A stretch of DNA of 64,000 nt from Cellulomonas fengjieae (GCF_018388465.1 NZ_CP074404.1:1364001-1428000), one strand, 5' to 3'; shown: positions 21,701-31,998, numbered from the stretch's first letter. The notes: generated from the sequence alone by a model not told the origin. A program made the numbers and translations.

Positions 21701-22289
21701 CGCGCTCGAGGAGTTCGCCGCGCTCGAGGAGCGCCACCAGTTCCTGGTCGAGCAGCTCGCGGACCTGAAGAAGTCACGCGCAGACCTCCTCGAGATCGTC
21801 AAGGAGATCGACGAGCGCGTCGAGCAGGTCTTCGCCGAGGCCTACCGCGACACCGCGGCGGCGTTCGACGTCGTCTTCCCCCGGCTCTTCCCGGGCGGGG
21901 AGGGCCGACTGGTCCTGACCGACCCCGACAACATGCTCACCACCGGGATCGAGGTCGAGGCACGACCGGCCGGCAAGAAGGTCAAGCGGCTCTCGCTGCT
22001 CTCCGGCGGCGAGCGGTCGTTGACCGCGGTCGCGCTGCTCGTGGCCATCTTCAAGGCGCGGCCGAGCCCGTTCTACGTCATGGACGAGGTCGAGGCCGCC
22101 CTGGACGATGCCAACCTCGGCCGGTTGCTGGAGATCTTCCGGGAGCTCCAGGAGGACTCGCAGCTCATCGTCGTCACGCACCAGAAGCGCACCATGGAGA
22201 TCGCCGACGCCCTCTACGGCGTGACCATGCGCGGCGACGGTGTCACCACCGTGATCAGCCAGCGGATGCGCGAGGACGTCGCGGTCTGA
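18723..22289 (+). CDS. smc: Chromosome segregation protein SMC
   Basis: A 1188-residue SMC ATPase that, with ScpA and ScpB (not in this window), loops and compacts the chromosome. The N-terminal head has Walker A G-P-N-G-S-G-K-S (31-38). Long coiled coils flank a hinge near residues 500-650. The C-terminal head carries the ABC signature L-S-G-G-E (about 1093-1097) and Walker B ending V-M-D-E-V-E-A-A-L-D. The coiled coils are rich in Ala, Glu and Arg, as usual at high GC. A GTG start with a -10 box six bases upstream suggests a leaderless message. The ndk-smc-ftsY order is common in relatives. Confidence 0.96.
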   Translation: MHLKTLTLRGFKSFASATTLNFEPGVTCVVGPNGSGKSNVVDALAWVMGEQGAKSLRGGKMEDVIFAGTAGRPPLGRAEVSLTIDNADGALPIEYSEVTISRTLFRNGGSEYAINGQGCRLLDIQDLLSDSGLGREMHVIVGQGQLDAVLRATPEERRGFIEEAAGVLKHRKRKEKALRKMESMQANLTRLGDLTGEIRRQLGPLGRQAEVARKAQVVQADLRDARARLLADDLAQLTSTLEQEIADESALRARREQVEGVLAATRARLATLEREAAEAAPALSEASEVWYRLSSLRERLRGTASLAADRVRLLGSAGPERAGGSDPDDLAAQAERVRAAEAELAAEVELSRAALDAAVIARQQAEAEATAAEKEVATALRGAADRREGVARLAGQVAARRSRVEATQAELGRLRESLAAAEQRGQEATTQFSVLESQVAGVEEGEEGLDAEHEAAVEALEQATERLAALQEQLGAAERERAALESRAETLELSLMRKDGVGALLAADGQPGLVGSVAALLAVDPENEEAIVAALGAVADAVAVDSVDAAVDAIRYLRTEDAGRATLLVSGASTPVNPVTDVPAGADRAVDLVRAPDHVRAAVEALLADVVVVDDLAAARAIVAVRPDLVVATRTGDVLSQHRASGGSATAPSALHLQAALDQARSGAARATADAERVRFELAGAVEAQAAAREAHERTLDRLNESDAALAAVAEQLGHLGSTARAANAEAARLRQSLEAASRTLEADTAELTELTERLAAAEVEPAESEAAIVEGSARRDRLAELAAGARARETEARLTLRTGEERARALSGRAESLERAAQTERVARERAAERERARARQATVAQAVREGATQALVVLEESLRRASVERDEAEAARGERDREVTAARAEVDVRAAELAQLTDVAHRDEVARTQQRLRIEALQARAIDDLGLDPAVLLDEYGPHQDVPVIHPPGAEVDPDAPTAVPYVREQQEKRLRAAERALSLLGRVNPLALEEFAALEERHQFLVEQLADLKKSRADLLEIVKEIDERVEQVFAEAYRDTAAAFDVVFPRLFPGGEGRLVLTDPDNMLTTGIEVEARPAGKKVKRLSLLSGGERSLTAVALLVAIFKARPSPFYVMDEVEAALDDANLGRLLEIFRELQEDSQLIVVTHQKRTMEIADALYGVTMRGDGVTTVISQRMREDVAV

Positions 22290-22307
22290 CTAAGTGTGCG
22301 TGTGGAG

Positions 22308-22329
22308 ATTGTGTGCCGTTTGACACAAT
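22308..22329. promoter_or_regulatory. Inverted repeat with perfect 7-bp arms, probable operator
   Basis: ATTGTGT-N8-ACACAAT forms an exact inverted repeat just after smc and about 50 bases before the next gene. It is notably AT-rich for this genome and lacks a U-run, so a protein-binding site is more likely than a terminator. The cognate regulator is unknown. Confidence 0.55.
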
Positions 22330-22378
22330 GCCTGCGCGCGGTGGGTCCCGGGCCAGGGGACGGGCCGACACTGGTGCC

Positions 22379-22720
22379 ATGGCTGTTCTCGTCGCGATCG
22401 TTCTCGCGCTCCTCGTCGCTGCAGCCGTCCTGCTCGTCGCCAGCCGCTCCGCCTCGGCGAGCGAGCGCTCCGAGACGCCGCTCCAGGCGTTCCGCAACGG
22501 CGTGTCGGGCCGCCGGAAGCCCGATTCCGAGCAGCAGGCGGCGGCTGAGGCGGCCGCCGTCGAGCCCGTCGACCTCTCGCTCGCGCAGTTCCTGCGCGAG
22601 ACCGTCGACGAGGGCGAGGCCTACCTGCAGGTCGACGACCTGGCGGCCACGCTGCAGCGGGCCCGAGACAAGGCGGCCGGCACGCTCCCGGGTAATCGCA
22701 AGCCCCTGAGCGGTCGCTGA
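22379..22720 (+). CDS. Small single-pass membrane protein, unknown function
   Basis: A 113-residue protein starting with one strongly hydrophobic helix (residues 2-22), followed by a soluble, charged, largely helical tail with an E-T-V-D-E-G-E-A-Y segment. I do not recognise the family. It lies between smc and ftsY on the same strand. The ATG at 22379 is preferred because the hydrophobic helix then begins at the N-terminus; in-frame alternatives at 22313 and 22328 would add a basic leader. The 22-base inverted repeat lies upstream. Confidence 0.6.
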   Translation: MAVLVAIVLALLVAAAVLLVASRSASASERSETPLQAFRNGVSGRRKPDSEQQAAAEAAAVEPVDLSLAQFLRETVDEGEAYLQVDDLAATLQRARDKAAGTLPGNRKPLSGR

Positions 22721-22762
22721 CCCGGTTCGCGTCCTGAGGCCGACGACAGACACACTGTCCCG

Positions 22763-23956
22763 GTGACCAACGAGACGCTCGAGATCCTCCTGGCCGCCGG
22801 TGTACCGGTAGCCATCGTCGTCGCCATGGCGACCCTCCTGGTGCGCCGCCGCCGCGGCTCGACGATCGACGAGGCCACGCGCCGCGAGACGGACACCGTC
22901 GACGTCCCGAACCCCGCGGCCGCACCGGGCGTCGAGACCGTCGACGACACGACGTCCGCACCGGTCGACGTCCTGCCCGAGCTCGCCGAGGCACCGCCGG
23001 CACTCGAGGTCCCCGCACCCGTCGCCGGGCGGCTGACCCGGTTGCGCGACCGGTTGTCCCGGTCGGGCTCGCCGCTGGGCGCCCGCCTGCTCGCCGTCCT
23101 GTCCAAGGACCACCTCACCGAGGACGACTGGGACGAGCTCGAGGAGACGCTGCTGCTCGCCGACGTCGGGGCCGGACCCAGCGCGGAGCTCATCGACGCG
23201 CTGCGCACGCGCGTCCGGGTCGAGGGCCTCAAGAACCCGGCCGAGGTCCGTGCCCTCCTGCGCGAGCAGCTGCTGGCGCTCGTCGACCCGACCCTGGACC
23301 GCAGCCTGAACACCGCACCCGGGGCAGCCGCCGATGGTTCACGCGTTCCGGCCGTCGTGCTGGTCGTGGGCGTCAACGGCACCGGCAAGACGACCACCGT
23401 CGGCAAGCTCGCACGCGTGCTCGTCGCCGACGGCCGCACCGTCGTGCTCGGCGCTGCCGACACGTTCCGCGCCGCCGCCGCCGACCAGCTCCAGACCTGG
23501 GGCTCGCGGGTCGGCGTGCAGACCGTCCGGTCGGACCGGGACGGTGCGGACCCCGCCGCGGTCGCGTTCGACGCCGTCCGTACGGGCCGCGCGGACGGGG
23601 TCGACGTCGTGCTCGTCGACACGGCCGGTCGGCTGCAGAACAAGGCCGGGCTCATGGACGAGCTGGGCAAGATCACCCGGGTCATCACGCGCGAGGCCCC
23701 CCTGTCCGAGGTGCTGCTGGTGCTCGACGCGACCACCGGCCAGAACGGGCTGAACCAGGCGCGCGTGTTCCGCGAGGTGGCCGGCGTGACCGGCATCGTG
23801 CTGACCAAGCTCGACGGCACGGCCAAGGGCGGCATCGTCGTCGCCGTGCAGCGCGAGCTGGGCGTCCCGGTCAAGCTGATCGGCCTCGGCGAGGGACCGG
23901 ACGACCTGGCGCCGTTCGACCCGGAGGCCTTCGTCGACGCCCTGCTGGAGGGATGA
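22763..23956 (+). CDS. ftsY: Signal recognition particle receptor FtsY
   Basis: A 397-residue SRP GTPase that docks ribosome-SRP complexes at the membrane. An N-terminal hydrophobic helix (9-27) followed by Arg-rich residues and a Thr/Glu/Pro-rich acidic linker (33-85) is the actinobacterial form of membrane anchoring. The NG domain follows, with the G1 loop G-V-N-G-T-G-K-T (203-210), A-A-D-T-F-R-A-A-A, D-T-A-G-R and T-K-L-D-G-T-A-K-G-G. Its partner Ffh is encoded 4 kb downstream. The stop region is duplicated in the repeat that follows. Confidence 0.96.
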   Translation: MTNETLEILLAAGVPVAIVVAMATLLVRRRRGSTIDEATRRETDTVDVPNPAAAPGVETVDDTTSAPVDVLPELAEAPPALEVPAPVAGRLTRLRDRLSRSGSPLGARLLAVLSKDHLTEDDWDELEETLLLADVGAGPSAELIDALRTRVRVEGLKNPAEVRALLREQLLALVDPTLDRSLNTAPGAAADGSRVPAVVLVVGVNGTGKTTTVGKLARVLVADGRTVVLGAADTFRAAAADQLQTWGSRVGVQTVRSDRDGADPAAVAFDAVRTGRADGVDVVLVDTAGRLQNKAGLMDELGKITRVITREAPLSEVLLVLDATTGQNGLNQARVFREVAGVTGIVLTKLDGTAKGGIVVAVQRELGVPVKLIGLGEGPDDLAPFDPEAFVDALLEG

Positions 23957-24148
23957 GCCGGAGCGCAGCGGAGGGTGTGGGTCGCGTCAGCGGCACGTGC
24001 CCGTAGCGGAGCGCAGGTTCGTCCCGACCGTGTGCTGGAGGGATGAGCCGGAGCGCAGCGGAGGGTGTGGGTCGCGTCAGCGGCACGTGCCCGTAGCGGA
24101 GCGCAGGTTCGTCCCGACCGTGTGCTGGAGGGATGAGCCGCGCAGCGG
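23943..24148. repeat. 90-bp tandem repeat overlapping the end of ftsY
   Basis: Two identical 90-base units (23943-24032 and 24033-24122) are followed by a third, truncated copy (24123-24148, missing three bases after 18). The unit begins with the last ftsY codons and its stop (TGCTGGAGGGATGA), so each copy carries a ghost of the ftsY end. The unit contains the perfect palindrome GGCACGTGCC. It fills most of the ftsY-amtB gap. Confidence 0.9.
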
Positions 24149-24150
24149 GC

Positions 24151-24177
24151 GGTGAGACACCTGGACGTCCGCTCACC
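24151..24177 (+). terminator. Weak hairpin between ftsY and amtB
   Basis: GGTGAG (24151-24156) pairs with CTCACC (24172-24177), and the loop contains the self-complementary GGACGTCC. There is no U-run. It could help end ftsY transcription. Confidence 0.3.
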
Positions 24178-24210
24178 ACGAAACCGAACGTTTACCTGCG
24201 GACGAGGCTT

Positions 24211-24267
24211 GTCACACCGCCGTAACGTCCTTCGCCTCTGACGGAAATCCATCTCGTCGACTGTGAT
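24211..24267 (+). promoter_or_regulatory. Candidate amtB promoter with GlnR-like half-site
   Basis: GTCAC-N6-GTAAC at 24211-24226 resembles half of the actinobacterial GlnR box (GTNAC-N6-GAAAC), and it lies just upstream of a possible promoter: CTGACG (24238-24243), an 18-base spacer and TGTGAT (24262-24267). The arrangement fits activation of ammonium uptake under nitrogen limitation. The second half-site is not recognisable. Confidence 0.35.
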
Positions 24268-24312
24268 CCCCGGACCAGCCACCCCCGGCTGGCGAGTGGA
24301 GAGGCGATCTCG

Positions 24313-25961
<1,649 letters not shown>

Positions 25962-25983
25962 CCAGGACGGCTGACTGCCACAC

Positions 25984-27780
25984 ATGACACAGGAACGACC
26001 GCCCACGGGGGGCGCGGTCGCGAACGGGTCGCCCGAGGTCCCGCACCCCGCGATCGGGGTGCGGGACCTCCGCACTGAGCGGCTCGATCTCGCCGCGGGC
26101 CTGACCGGCCCCGACTCCGACGGCGTCGCGCGCAGGGCTGCGATCGTCGAGCTCGTGGTCGGCCGGCTGCGCGAGCAGTGGGAGATCGCGACCGACGGCC
26201 AGGACGTCACGGGTATCGCGCTCGGCGCCGTCGGGAGCGTGGGCCGCGGGGACGCGAGCCCCGTCAGCGACCTCGACCTGCTGCTGGTGCACGAGGGCCG
26301 TGGCCACTCGGCCGAGGACCTGGCGGCCCTCGCGCAGAAGCTCTGGTACCCCATCTGGGACGCCGGACTCGATCTCGACCACTCCGTCCGGTCCCTCGCG
26401 CAGTGCCGTCAGGTGGCGTCCAAGGACCTGCCGGCGGCCGTCGGCCTGCTGGACCTCCAGCCGGTCTCCGGGGACGCCGTGGTCATCGCCCGCGCCAAGT
26501 CGGCGCTTCTGGAGGACTGGCGGTCCGCCGCGCGCCGGCGGCTGCCTGAGCTCCTCGCCTCGACCCGGCAGCGCGCCGAGCGCCACGGGGAGCTGGCCTA
26601 CCTGATCGAGCCGGAGCTCAAGGAGTCGCGCGGCGGCATCCGCGACGCGGTCGTGCTCAGCGCACTGGCTGCGACCTGGCTCACCGACCGGCCGCACGGG
26701 GCGGTCGACACGGCCTACGCCCACCTGCTCGACGTGCGCGACACCGTCCAGGTGGTGACGCGCCGGCACACCAACCGGTTGCTGCTCGCGGACCAGGACG
26801 AGGTCGCCGCGCTCGTCGGCTTCGACGACCGGGACGACCTGCTGGCGAGCATCGCCGAGGCCGCGCGGGTCATCTCCTACGCGCTCGACACGACCGTGCG
26901 CAACGCGCGCCAGGCGCTGCAGCGACCCGCCATGAGGTCGATGCTCGTGCGCGGACGGCGCACCGCCCCGCGCCTGCGCACCATCGCCGAGGGGCTGGTC
27001 GAGCACGACGGCGAGATCGTCCTCGCGGTCGAGGCACGGCCCGCGGAGGACCCGCTGCTGTCGTTGCGTGCGGCCGCCACCGCGGCGCGCACGGGCCTGA
27101 GCCTGTCGCCGGTGACGGTGGCGAGCCTCACGGCCACGCCGCCGCTGCCCACGCCGTGGCCCAAGGCGGCCCGCGGGCACCTCCTGCAGCTGCTGGGCTC
27201 CGGGCCCGCGCAGGTGCCGATCTGGGAGGCGCTCGACCTCGCCGGCGTCGTGACCACCTGGATCCCGGAGTGGGCCGGTGTGCGCAACCGGCCCCAGCGC
27301 TCGGCGATCCACCGGCACACCGTCGACCGCCACCTGCTGGAGACCGTGGCCCGCGCGGGCAGGGACAAGCGCGTCGTCGAGCACGGCGACACGCTGCTGC
27401 TGGCGGCGCTCCTGCACGACATCGGCAAGCGGGCGGGGGCCGGCGACCATTCGACGGAGGGCGCGCGGCTGGCCGGGCCGATCGTCGCGCGGATGGGGTT
27501 CGACGAGCAGGTGGCGGCCGACGTCGTGCGTCTCGTGCGTGAGCACCTGACGTTGGCGGAGCTGGCCACGACGGCCGACCCGGACGACCCGGCGACCATG
27601 GCGCGGCTGCTCGACGCGGTGGACCACCGCCAGGACCTGCTGGGGCTGCTGCGCGCGCTGACCGAGGCGGACGCGGGCGCTGCGGGTCCGCAGGCGTGGA
27701 GCACGTGGCGCGCCACCCTCGTCGACGACCTGACGGCACGGGCGACCCGGGAGCTGGCAGGTACGCTGGGACGTCCGTGA
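25984..27780 (+). CDS. glnD: PII uridylyl/adenylyltransferase GlnD, short form without ACT domains
   Basis: A 598-residue enzyme that would modify PII in response to nitrogen status. The nucleotidyltransferase signature G-S-V-G-R-G-D (84-90) with the D-L-D pair (96-98) is intact. The HD phosphohydrolase motif L-L-H-D-I-G-K-R places the HD at 478-479. The protein ends soon after the HD domain; full-length GlnD proteins carry two C-terminal ACT domains that sense glutamine, and these are absent here. The stop is followed within 25 bases by ffh, so there is no room for a frameshifted remainder. Confidence 0.9.
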   Translation: MTQERPPTGGAVANGSPEVPHPAIGVRDLRTERLDLAAGLTGPDSDGVARRAAIVELVVGRLREQWEIATDGQDVTGIALGAVGSVGRGDASPVSDLDLLLVHEGRGHSAEDLAALAQKLWYPIWDAGLDLDHSVRSLAQCRQVASKDLPAAVGLLDLQPVSGDAVVIARAKSALLEDWRSAARRRLPELLASTRQRAERHGELAYLIEPELKESRGGIRDAVVLSALAATWLTDRPHGAVDTAYAHLLDVRDTVQVVTRRHTNRLLLADQDEVAALVGFDDRDDLLASIAEAARVISYALDTTVRNARQALQRPAMRSMLVRGRRTAPRLRTIAEGLVEHDGEIVLAVEARPAEDPLLSLRAAATAARTGLSLSPVTVASLTATPPLPTPWPKAARGHLLQLLGSGPAQVPIWEALDLAGVVTTWIPEWAGVRNRPQRSAIHRHTVDRHLLETVARAGRDKRVVEHGDTLLLAALLHDIGKRAGAGDHSTEGARLAGPIVARMGFDEQVAADVVRLVREHLTLAELATTADPDDPATMARLLDAVDHRQDLLGLLRALTEADAGAAGPQAWSTWRATLVDDLTARATRELAGTLGRP

Positions 27781-27804
27781 AACCCGAAGCGTGAGGACCC
27801 GCAG

Positions 27805-29400
27805 GTGTTCGCCACCCTGTCCGACCGACTGACGTCGACCTTCAAGAACCTGCGCACCAAGGGCCGTCTGTCCGAGGCGGACATCGACGCCACCGTGCGC
27901 GAGATCCGCCGCGCGCTGCTCGATGCCGACGTCGCCGTCCCGGTCGTCCGCTCGTTCACCGGGGCCGTGCGCGAGCGCGCGCTGTCGGCAGAGGTGTCCG
28001 GTGCGCTGAACCCGGCCCAGCAGGTCGTCAAGATCGTCAACGAGGAGCTCGTCGCCATCCTCGGTGGCCAGACGCGCACGCTGAACCTCGCCAAGAACCC
28101 CCCGACCGTCATCCTGCTCGCGGGCCTGCAGGGCGCGGGAAAGACGACGCTCGCCGGCAAGCTCGCGCTGCACCTCAAGGGCCAGGGGCACACGCCCCTC
28201 CTGGTCGCCGCGGACCTGCAGCGGCCGAACGCCGTCACGCAGCTCCAGGTGGTGGGGGAGCGCGCGGGCGTCCCCGTGTTCGCGCCGCACCCGGGCAACC
28301 AGGGCAGCGACGACGTCATGCCCTTCGGCGCGGACCCGGTCGCGGTCGCGCGCGAGGGACTGGCGACCGCGAAGTCCCGGCTGCACGACGTGGTCATCGT
28401 GGACACGGCCGGCCGCCTCGGCGTCGACGCCGAGCTGATGCAGCAGGCCTCCGACATCCGTGACGCGCTCGACCCCGACGAGATCCTGTTCGTCATCGAC
28501 GCGATGATCGGTCAGGACGCCGTCACCACGGCGCAGGCCTTCCAGGACGGCGTCGGGTTCACGGGCGTGGTCCTGACCAAGCTCGACGGCGACGCCCGCG
28601 GTGGTGCGGCGCTGTCCGTGGCCTCCGTGACCGGCCAGCCGATCATGTACGCGTCCACCGGTGAGAAGCTCACCGACTTCGAGGTCTTCCACCCCGACCG
28701 CATGGCGTCGCGGATCCTCGACATGGGCGACATCCTCACGCTCATCGAGCAGGCCGAGAAGGCGTTCGACGCCGGCCAGGCCGAGGAGATGGTGGACAAG
28801 CTGGCGTCGGGCAAGGACCTGACGCTCGAGGACTTCCTCACGCAGATGCAGCAACTGCGCAGCGCGGGGCCGCTGAAGAAGATGATGGGCATGCTCCCCG
28901 GCATGGGCCAGATGCGTGAGGCGCTCGACAACTTCGACGAGCGCGAGGTGGACCGCATCGAGGCGATCATCCGGTCCATGACGCCCGCGGAGCGCCGGAC
29001 CCCGAAGATCATCAACGGCTCCCGCCGCGCGCGGATCGCCGCGGGTTCGGGGACCAAGCCGAGCGACGTGAACCAGCTGCTGGAGCGCTTCGACGGCGCC
29101 CAGAAGATGATGCGGCAGATGGCCAAGGGTGGTGGAGGCATGCCGGGCATGCCCCCGGGCATGGGGAACCTCCCGGGCATGGGCGGCAAGAAGTCGCGCG
29201 GCCGCACGGCGCCACCGGTCCGCAAGGTGAAGGGCAAGTCCGGCAACCCGGCCAAGCGCGCCGAGCAGGAGCGGGGCATCACGAGCAAGCCGGCGGCGCC
29301 GCAGGGGTCCGCGTTCGGCATCGCCCCCAAGGCCGAGCCCACGCAGCCTGCGGAGATCGAGCTGCCGGCCGGTCTGGACCGCTTCCTCGGCGGACGCTGA
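27805..29400 (+). CDS. ffh: Signal recognition particle protein Ffh
   Basis: A 531-residue SRP GTPase that binds signal peptides and 4.5S RNA. The N domain is followed by the G1 loop G-L-Q-G-A-G-K-T (107-114), D-T-A-G-R-L and T-K-L-D-G-D-A-R-G-G. The methionine-rich M domain (from about 330) shows repeated M-M-G-M-L-P-G-M and M-P-G-M-P-P-G-M stretches. A basic, Pro/Ala-rich tail of about 80 residues ends the protein. The SRP RNA gene was not found in this window. Confidence 0.97.
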   Translation: MFATLSDRLTSTFKNLRTKGRLSEADIDATVREIRRALLDADVAVPVVRSFTGAVRERALSAEVSGALNPAQQVVKIVNEELVAILGGQTRTLNLAKNPPTVILLAGLQGAGKTTLAGKLALHLKGQGHTPLLVAADLQRPNAVTQLQVVGERAGVPVFAPHPGNQGSDDVMPFGADPVAVAREGLATAKSRLHDVVIVDTAGRLGVDAELMQQASDIRDALDPDEILFVIDAMIGQDAVTTAQAFQDGVGFTGVVLTKLDGDARGGAALSVASVTGQPIMYASTGEKLTDFEVFHPDRMASRILDMGDILTLIEQAEKAFDAGQAEEMVDKLASGKDLTLEDFLTQMQQLRSAGPLKKMMGMLPGMGQMREALDNFDEREVDRIEAIIRSMTPAERRTPKIINGSRRARIAAGSGTKPSDVNQLLERFDGAQKMMRQMAKGGGGMPGMPPGMGNLPGMGGKKSRGRTAPPVRKVKGKSGNPAKRAEQERGITSKPAAPQGSAFGIAPKAEPTQPAEIELPAGLDRFLGGR

Positions 29401-29406
29401 GACCCC

Positions 29407-30513
29407 GTGGTCCTGCACCTGCGGGGCACGGTCGTCCTCGACGACGAGCGCGAGGTCGGCGAGGCGTGGGTGGTCGGCGACCGGCTCACGTTCGATCGCC
29501 CGTCGGCCGCGCCCGACGCCGTGCTGGAGGGCTGGGTCCTGCCGGGGCTGGTCGACGTGCACTGCCACATCGGGCTGGCCTCCGACGGGCCGGTCGACGA
29601 CGGTACGGCGGAGAAGCAGGCCCTGGCCGACCGCGACTCGGGCGTGCTGCTGGTCCGCGACGCCGGCTCGCCGGCGGACACCGGGTGGGTGCACGACCGC
29701 GACGACCTCCCGCGCCTGATCCGCGCGGGTCGACACCTCGCCCGGCCGAAGCGGTACCTGCGGCACTACGGTCGCGAGCTCGAGTCGGTCGACCAGCTGC
29801 CGGCCGCCGTGCGCGAGGAGGCCGCCCGCGGCGATGGCTGGGTCAAGCTCGTCGCCGACTGGATCGACCGGGACCTGGGCGCCGACGGCGACCTCCGGCC
29901 GCTGTGGCCCGCCGACGTGCTGGCCGAGGCCGTGGCGGGCGCGCACGCGGCCGGGGCGCGCGTGACGGCGCACACTTTCGCGACCGAGTCGATCGACGCG
30001 CTGCTCGACGCGGGCATCGACTGCCTCGAGCACGCCACCGGCGCGACGCCCGACCAGATCGACCGCATCGCGGCGGCCGGGATCCCGGTCACCGCGACCC
30101 TGCTGCAGATCGGCCAGTTCGAGGCCATCGCCGCGCAGGGCTCCCGGTACCCACGGTTCGCCGCCCGGATGCGGGCGCTGCACGCGCACCGGTATGCGCT
30201 GGTCCGCGACCTGCACGACGCCGGGGTGCCGGTGCTGGTGGGCACGGACGCCGGCGGGACCCTCGCCCACGGCAGGATCGCCGACGAGGCCGCCGAGCTG
30301 GTCCGCGCCGGGCTGCCGCCGCGCGACGTCGTCGCCGCGGCGAGCTGGCGGACGCGGGCGTGGCTCGGTGCCGAGGGGCTCGACGAGGGGGCGAGCGCGG
30401 ACCTCGTCGTCTACGAGGCCGACCCGCGGGAGGACATCGGCGTGCTTGCTGCACCCCGGGCGGTGGTGCTGCGTGGCGACGTCGTCGCCGCCGCGCCCCG
30501 AGCCGCCCGTTGA
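29407..30513 (+). CDS. Amidohydrolase family protein
   Basis: A 368-residue metal-dependent hydrolase of the amidohydrolase superfamily. The metal ligands are recognisable: V-H-C-H near residue 55, V-T-A-H-T-F near 190, C-L-E-H near 210 and G-T-D-A-G-G near 280. Substrates of such enzymes range from imidazolonepropionate to dipeptides, and nothing here fixes which. It sits 6 bases after ffh and ahead of the rpsP promoter. GTG start. Confidence 0.82.
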   Translation: MVLHLRGTVVLDDEREVGEAWVVGDRLTFDRPSAAPDAVLEGWVLPGLVDVHCHIGLASDGPVDDGTAEKQALADRDSGVLLVRDAGSPADTGWVHDRDDLPRLIRAGRHLARPKRYLRHYGRELESVDQLPAAVREEAARGDGWVKLVADWIDRDLGADGDLRPLWPADVLAEAVAGAHAAGARVTAHTFATESIDALLDAGIDCLEHATGATPDQIDRIAAAGIPVTATLLQIGQFEAIAAQGSRYPRFAARMRALHAHRYALVRDLHDAGVPVLVGTDAGGTLAHGRIADEAAELVRAGLPPRDVVAAASWRTRAWLGAEGLDEGASADLVVYEADPREDIGVLAAPRAVVLRGDVVAAAPRAAR

Positions 30514-30527
30514 CCCGCATCCCGCGG

Positions 30528-30556
30528 TTGGGCAGGCCTCGCGGATCTGGCACAAT
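30528..30556 (+). promoter_or_regulatory. Promoter of the rpsP operon
   Basis: TTGGGC (30528-30533), a 17-base spacer and CACAAT (30551-30556) form a reasonable vegetative promoter. It leaves a leader of about 120 bases before rpsP. Confidence 0.55.
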
Positions 30557-30685
30557 GGTCGGCTGTACCCGGCGTCTGCAGCCCCTCTACCTGCCGACGT
30601 CGTGTCCCCGACCTCCCCGGCGCGCCCACCCCACGGGCAATGCGCGGAGAGGTCACCCCAGCAGACATCAGGAGAAGACCACACC

Positions 30686-31111
30686 GTGGCCACCAAGATC
30701 CGCCTCAAGCGCTTCGGCAAGATCCGCAGCCCGTACTACCGCATCGTCGTCGCCGACTCGCGCACCAAGCGCGACGGTCGCGTGATCGAGGAGATCGGCA
30801 AGTACCACCCCACCGAGGAGCCCTCGTTCATCGAGGTCGACTCCGAGCGTGCGCAGTACTGGCTCGGCGTCGGCGCGCAGCCGACCGAGCAGGTCGCCGT
30901 GCTGCTCAAGATCACGGGTGACTGGCAGAAGTTCAAGAACCTCCCCGGCCAGGAGGGCACCCTGCGCACCAAGGCCGACAAGGTCGACCCGAAGGACGCC
31001 ATCGAGGCCGTCGCGCTCGACGCCGAGAAGGCCAAGGCCAAGGCGTCCGAGAAGGCTGCCGCCAAGAAGGCCGCCGCTGCCGAGGCTCCGGCCGAGGACG
31101 AGCAGGCCTGA
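30686..31111 (+). CDS. rpsP: 30S ribosomal protein S16
   Basis: A 141-residue S16 that stabilises the 30S body. The N-terminal I-R-L-K-R-F-G and [12 protein letters not shown] signature are standard. The last 40 residues are a Lys/Ala-rich extension beyond the bacterial core, common in actinobacteria. The GTG at 30686 follows AGGAGA. It leads the rpsP-khpA-rimM-trmD-rplS set. Confidence 0.97.
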   Translation: MATKIRLKRFGKIRSPYYRIVVADSRTKRDGRVIEEIGKYHPTEEPSFIEVDSERAQYWLGVGAQPTEQVAVLLKITGDWQKFKNLPGQEGTLRTKADKVDPKDAIEAVALDAEKAKAKASEKAAAKKAAAAEAPAEDEQA

Positions 31112-31350
31112 TGCTCGCCGACGCTCTCGAGCACCTGGTTCGTGGCATCGTCGACCACCCGGACGACGTCCGCGTGACCGCGTCGACCTTGCGCCGCGGC
31201 GATCTGCTCGAGGTGCGCGTGCACCCCGACGACCTGGGTCGCGTCATCGGCCGTGGCGGTCGGACCGCCCGTGCCCTGCGCACCGTCGTCGGTGCACTTT
31301 CCACGGACGGCGCGGTCCGCGTCGACGTCGTGGACGTCGACCGGCGCTGA
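31111..31350 (+). CDS. khpA: KH-domain RNA-binding protein KhpA
   Basis: A 79-residue single KH domain of the YlqC/KhpA family, a small RNA-binding protein linked in other bacteria to cell size and division control. The G-x-x-G loop is V-I-G-R-G-G-R-T-A-R near residue 47. It overlaps the rpsP stop by one base (TGATG). A strong hairpin follows the gene. Confidence 0.92.
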   Translation: MLADALEHLVRGIVDHPDDVRVTASTLRRGDLLEVRVHPDDLGRVIGRGGRTARALRTVVGALSTDGAVRVDVVDVDRR

Positions 31351-31360
31351 TCCCTCGTCG

Positions 31361-31394
31361 AAGGCCCGGTCCCCTAGCCTGGGGACCGGGCCTT
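31361..31394 (+). terminator. Strong hairpin between khpA and rimM
   Basis: A perfect 14-base stem (31361-31374 with 31381-31394) closes a six-base TAGCCT loop. It starts 11 bases after the khpA stop. There is no U-run, as is common for high-GC terminators. It could terminate or attenuate between the ribosomal protein part and rimM-trmD, or protect the upstream mRNA. Confidence 0.8.
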
Positions 31395-31438
31395 CGCCAT
31401 GACCATGAAGAACCGTGCTCGTTACGTGAGGAACCCAC

Positions 31439-31996
31439 ATGCAGCTGACCGTCGCGCGGATCGGCCGTGCCCACGGCCTGCGCGGAGAGGTCGCCCTCGA
31501 CCTGCGCACCGACACCCCTGAGGAGCGGTTCGTCGTCGGCGCGGTGCTCAGCACCGAGCCGGCCGCACGCGGCCCCCTCACGGTGGCGGGCACCCGCACC
31601 CAGCACGGCAGGTGGTACGTCACGTTCGCGCAGATCACGGACCGGACCATGGCCGAGGCCATGCGCGGCACGGAGCTCGTGGTGGACGAGGAGGGCTCGG
31701 AGGAGGAGGACGCCTGGTACCCGCACGAGCTCGCCGGCCTGCGCGCGGAGCACGTGGACGGCCGGTTGCTCGGCGAGATCGTCGGCCTCGAGCACCTGCC
31801 CGCGCACGACATGCTCGTCCTGCGCGAGCCCGACGGGGCACGGACCCTGGTCCCGTTCGTGCGGGCGATCGTCCCGGTCGTCGACGTGCTCGGCGGGCGC
31901 GTGGTGCTCGACCCGCCCGGCGGCCTGCTCGCCTCCGACGCCGCCAACCTGGTGGTCTCGGACGAGACGGTCTCGCCCCGAGACGCAGACGACTGA
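31439..31996 (+). CDS. rimM: 16S rRNA processing protein RimM
   Basis: A 185-residue 30S maturation factor. The N-terminal [14 protein letters not shown] is the family signature, and the C-terminal PRC-barrel region has W-Y-P-H-E-L and D-M-L-V followed by [13 protein letters not shown]. It lies after a strong hairpin, so it may have its own promoter. trmD begins two bases after its stop. Confidence 0.93.
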   Translation: MQLTVARIGRAHGLRGEVALDLRTDTPEERFVVGAVLSTEPAARGPLTVAGTRTQHGRWYVTFAQITDRTMAEAMRGTELVVDEEGSEEEDAWYPHELAGLRAEHVDGRLLGEIVGLEHLPAHDMLVLREPDGARTLVPFVRAIVPVVDVLGGRVVLDPPGGLLASDAANLVVSDETVSPRDADD

Positions 31997-31998
31997 TC

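Noticed and set aside
23943..24148. Possible CRISPR-like array
   Set aside because: The repeat is contiguous, 90 bp long and without unique spacers, and no cas gene is near.
23871..24179. Minus-strand frame encoding a 30-residue tandem repeat
   Set aside because: It arises because the 90-bp repeat is a multiple of three. No start signal or family match, and it overlaps the end of ftsY.
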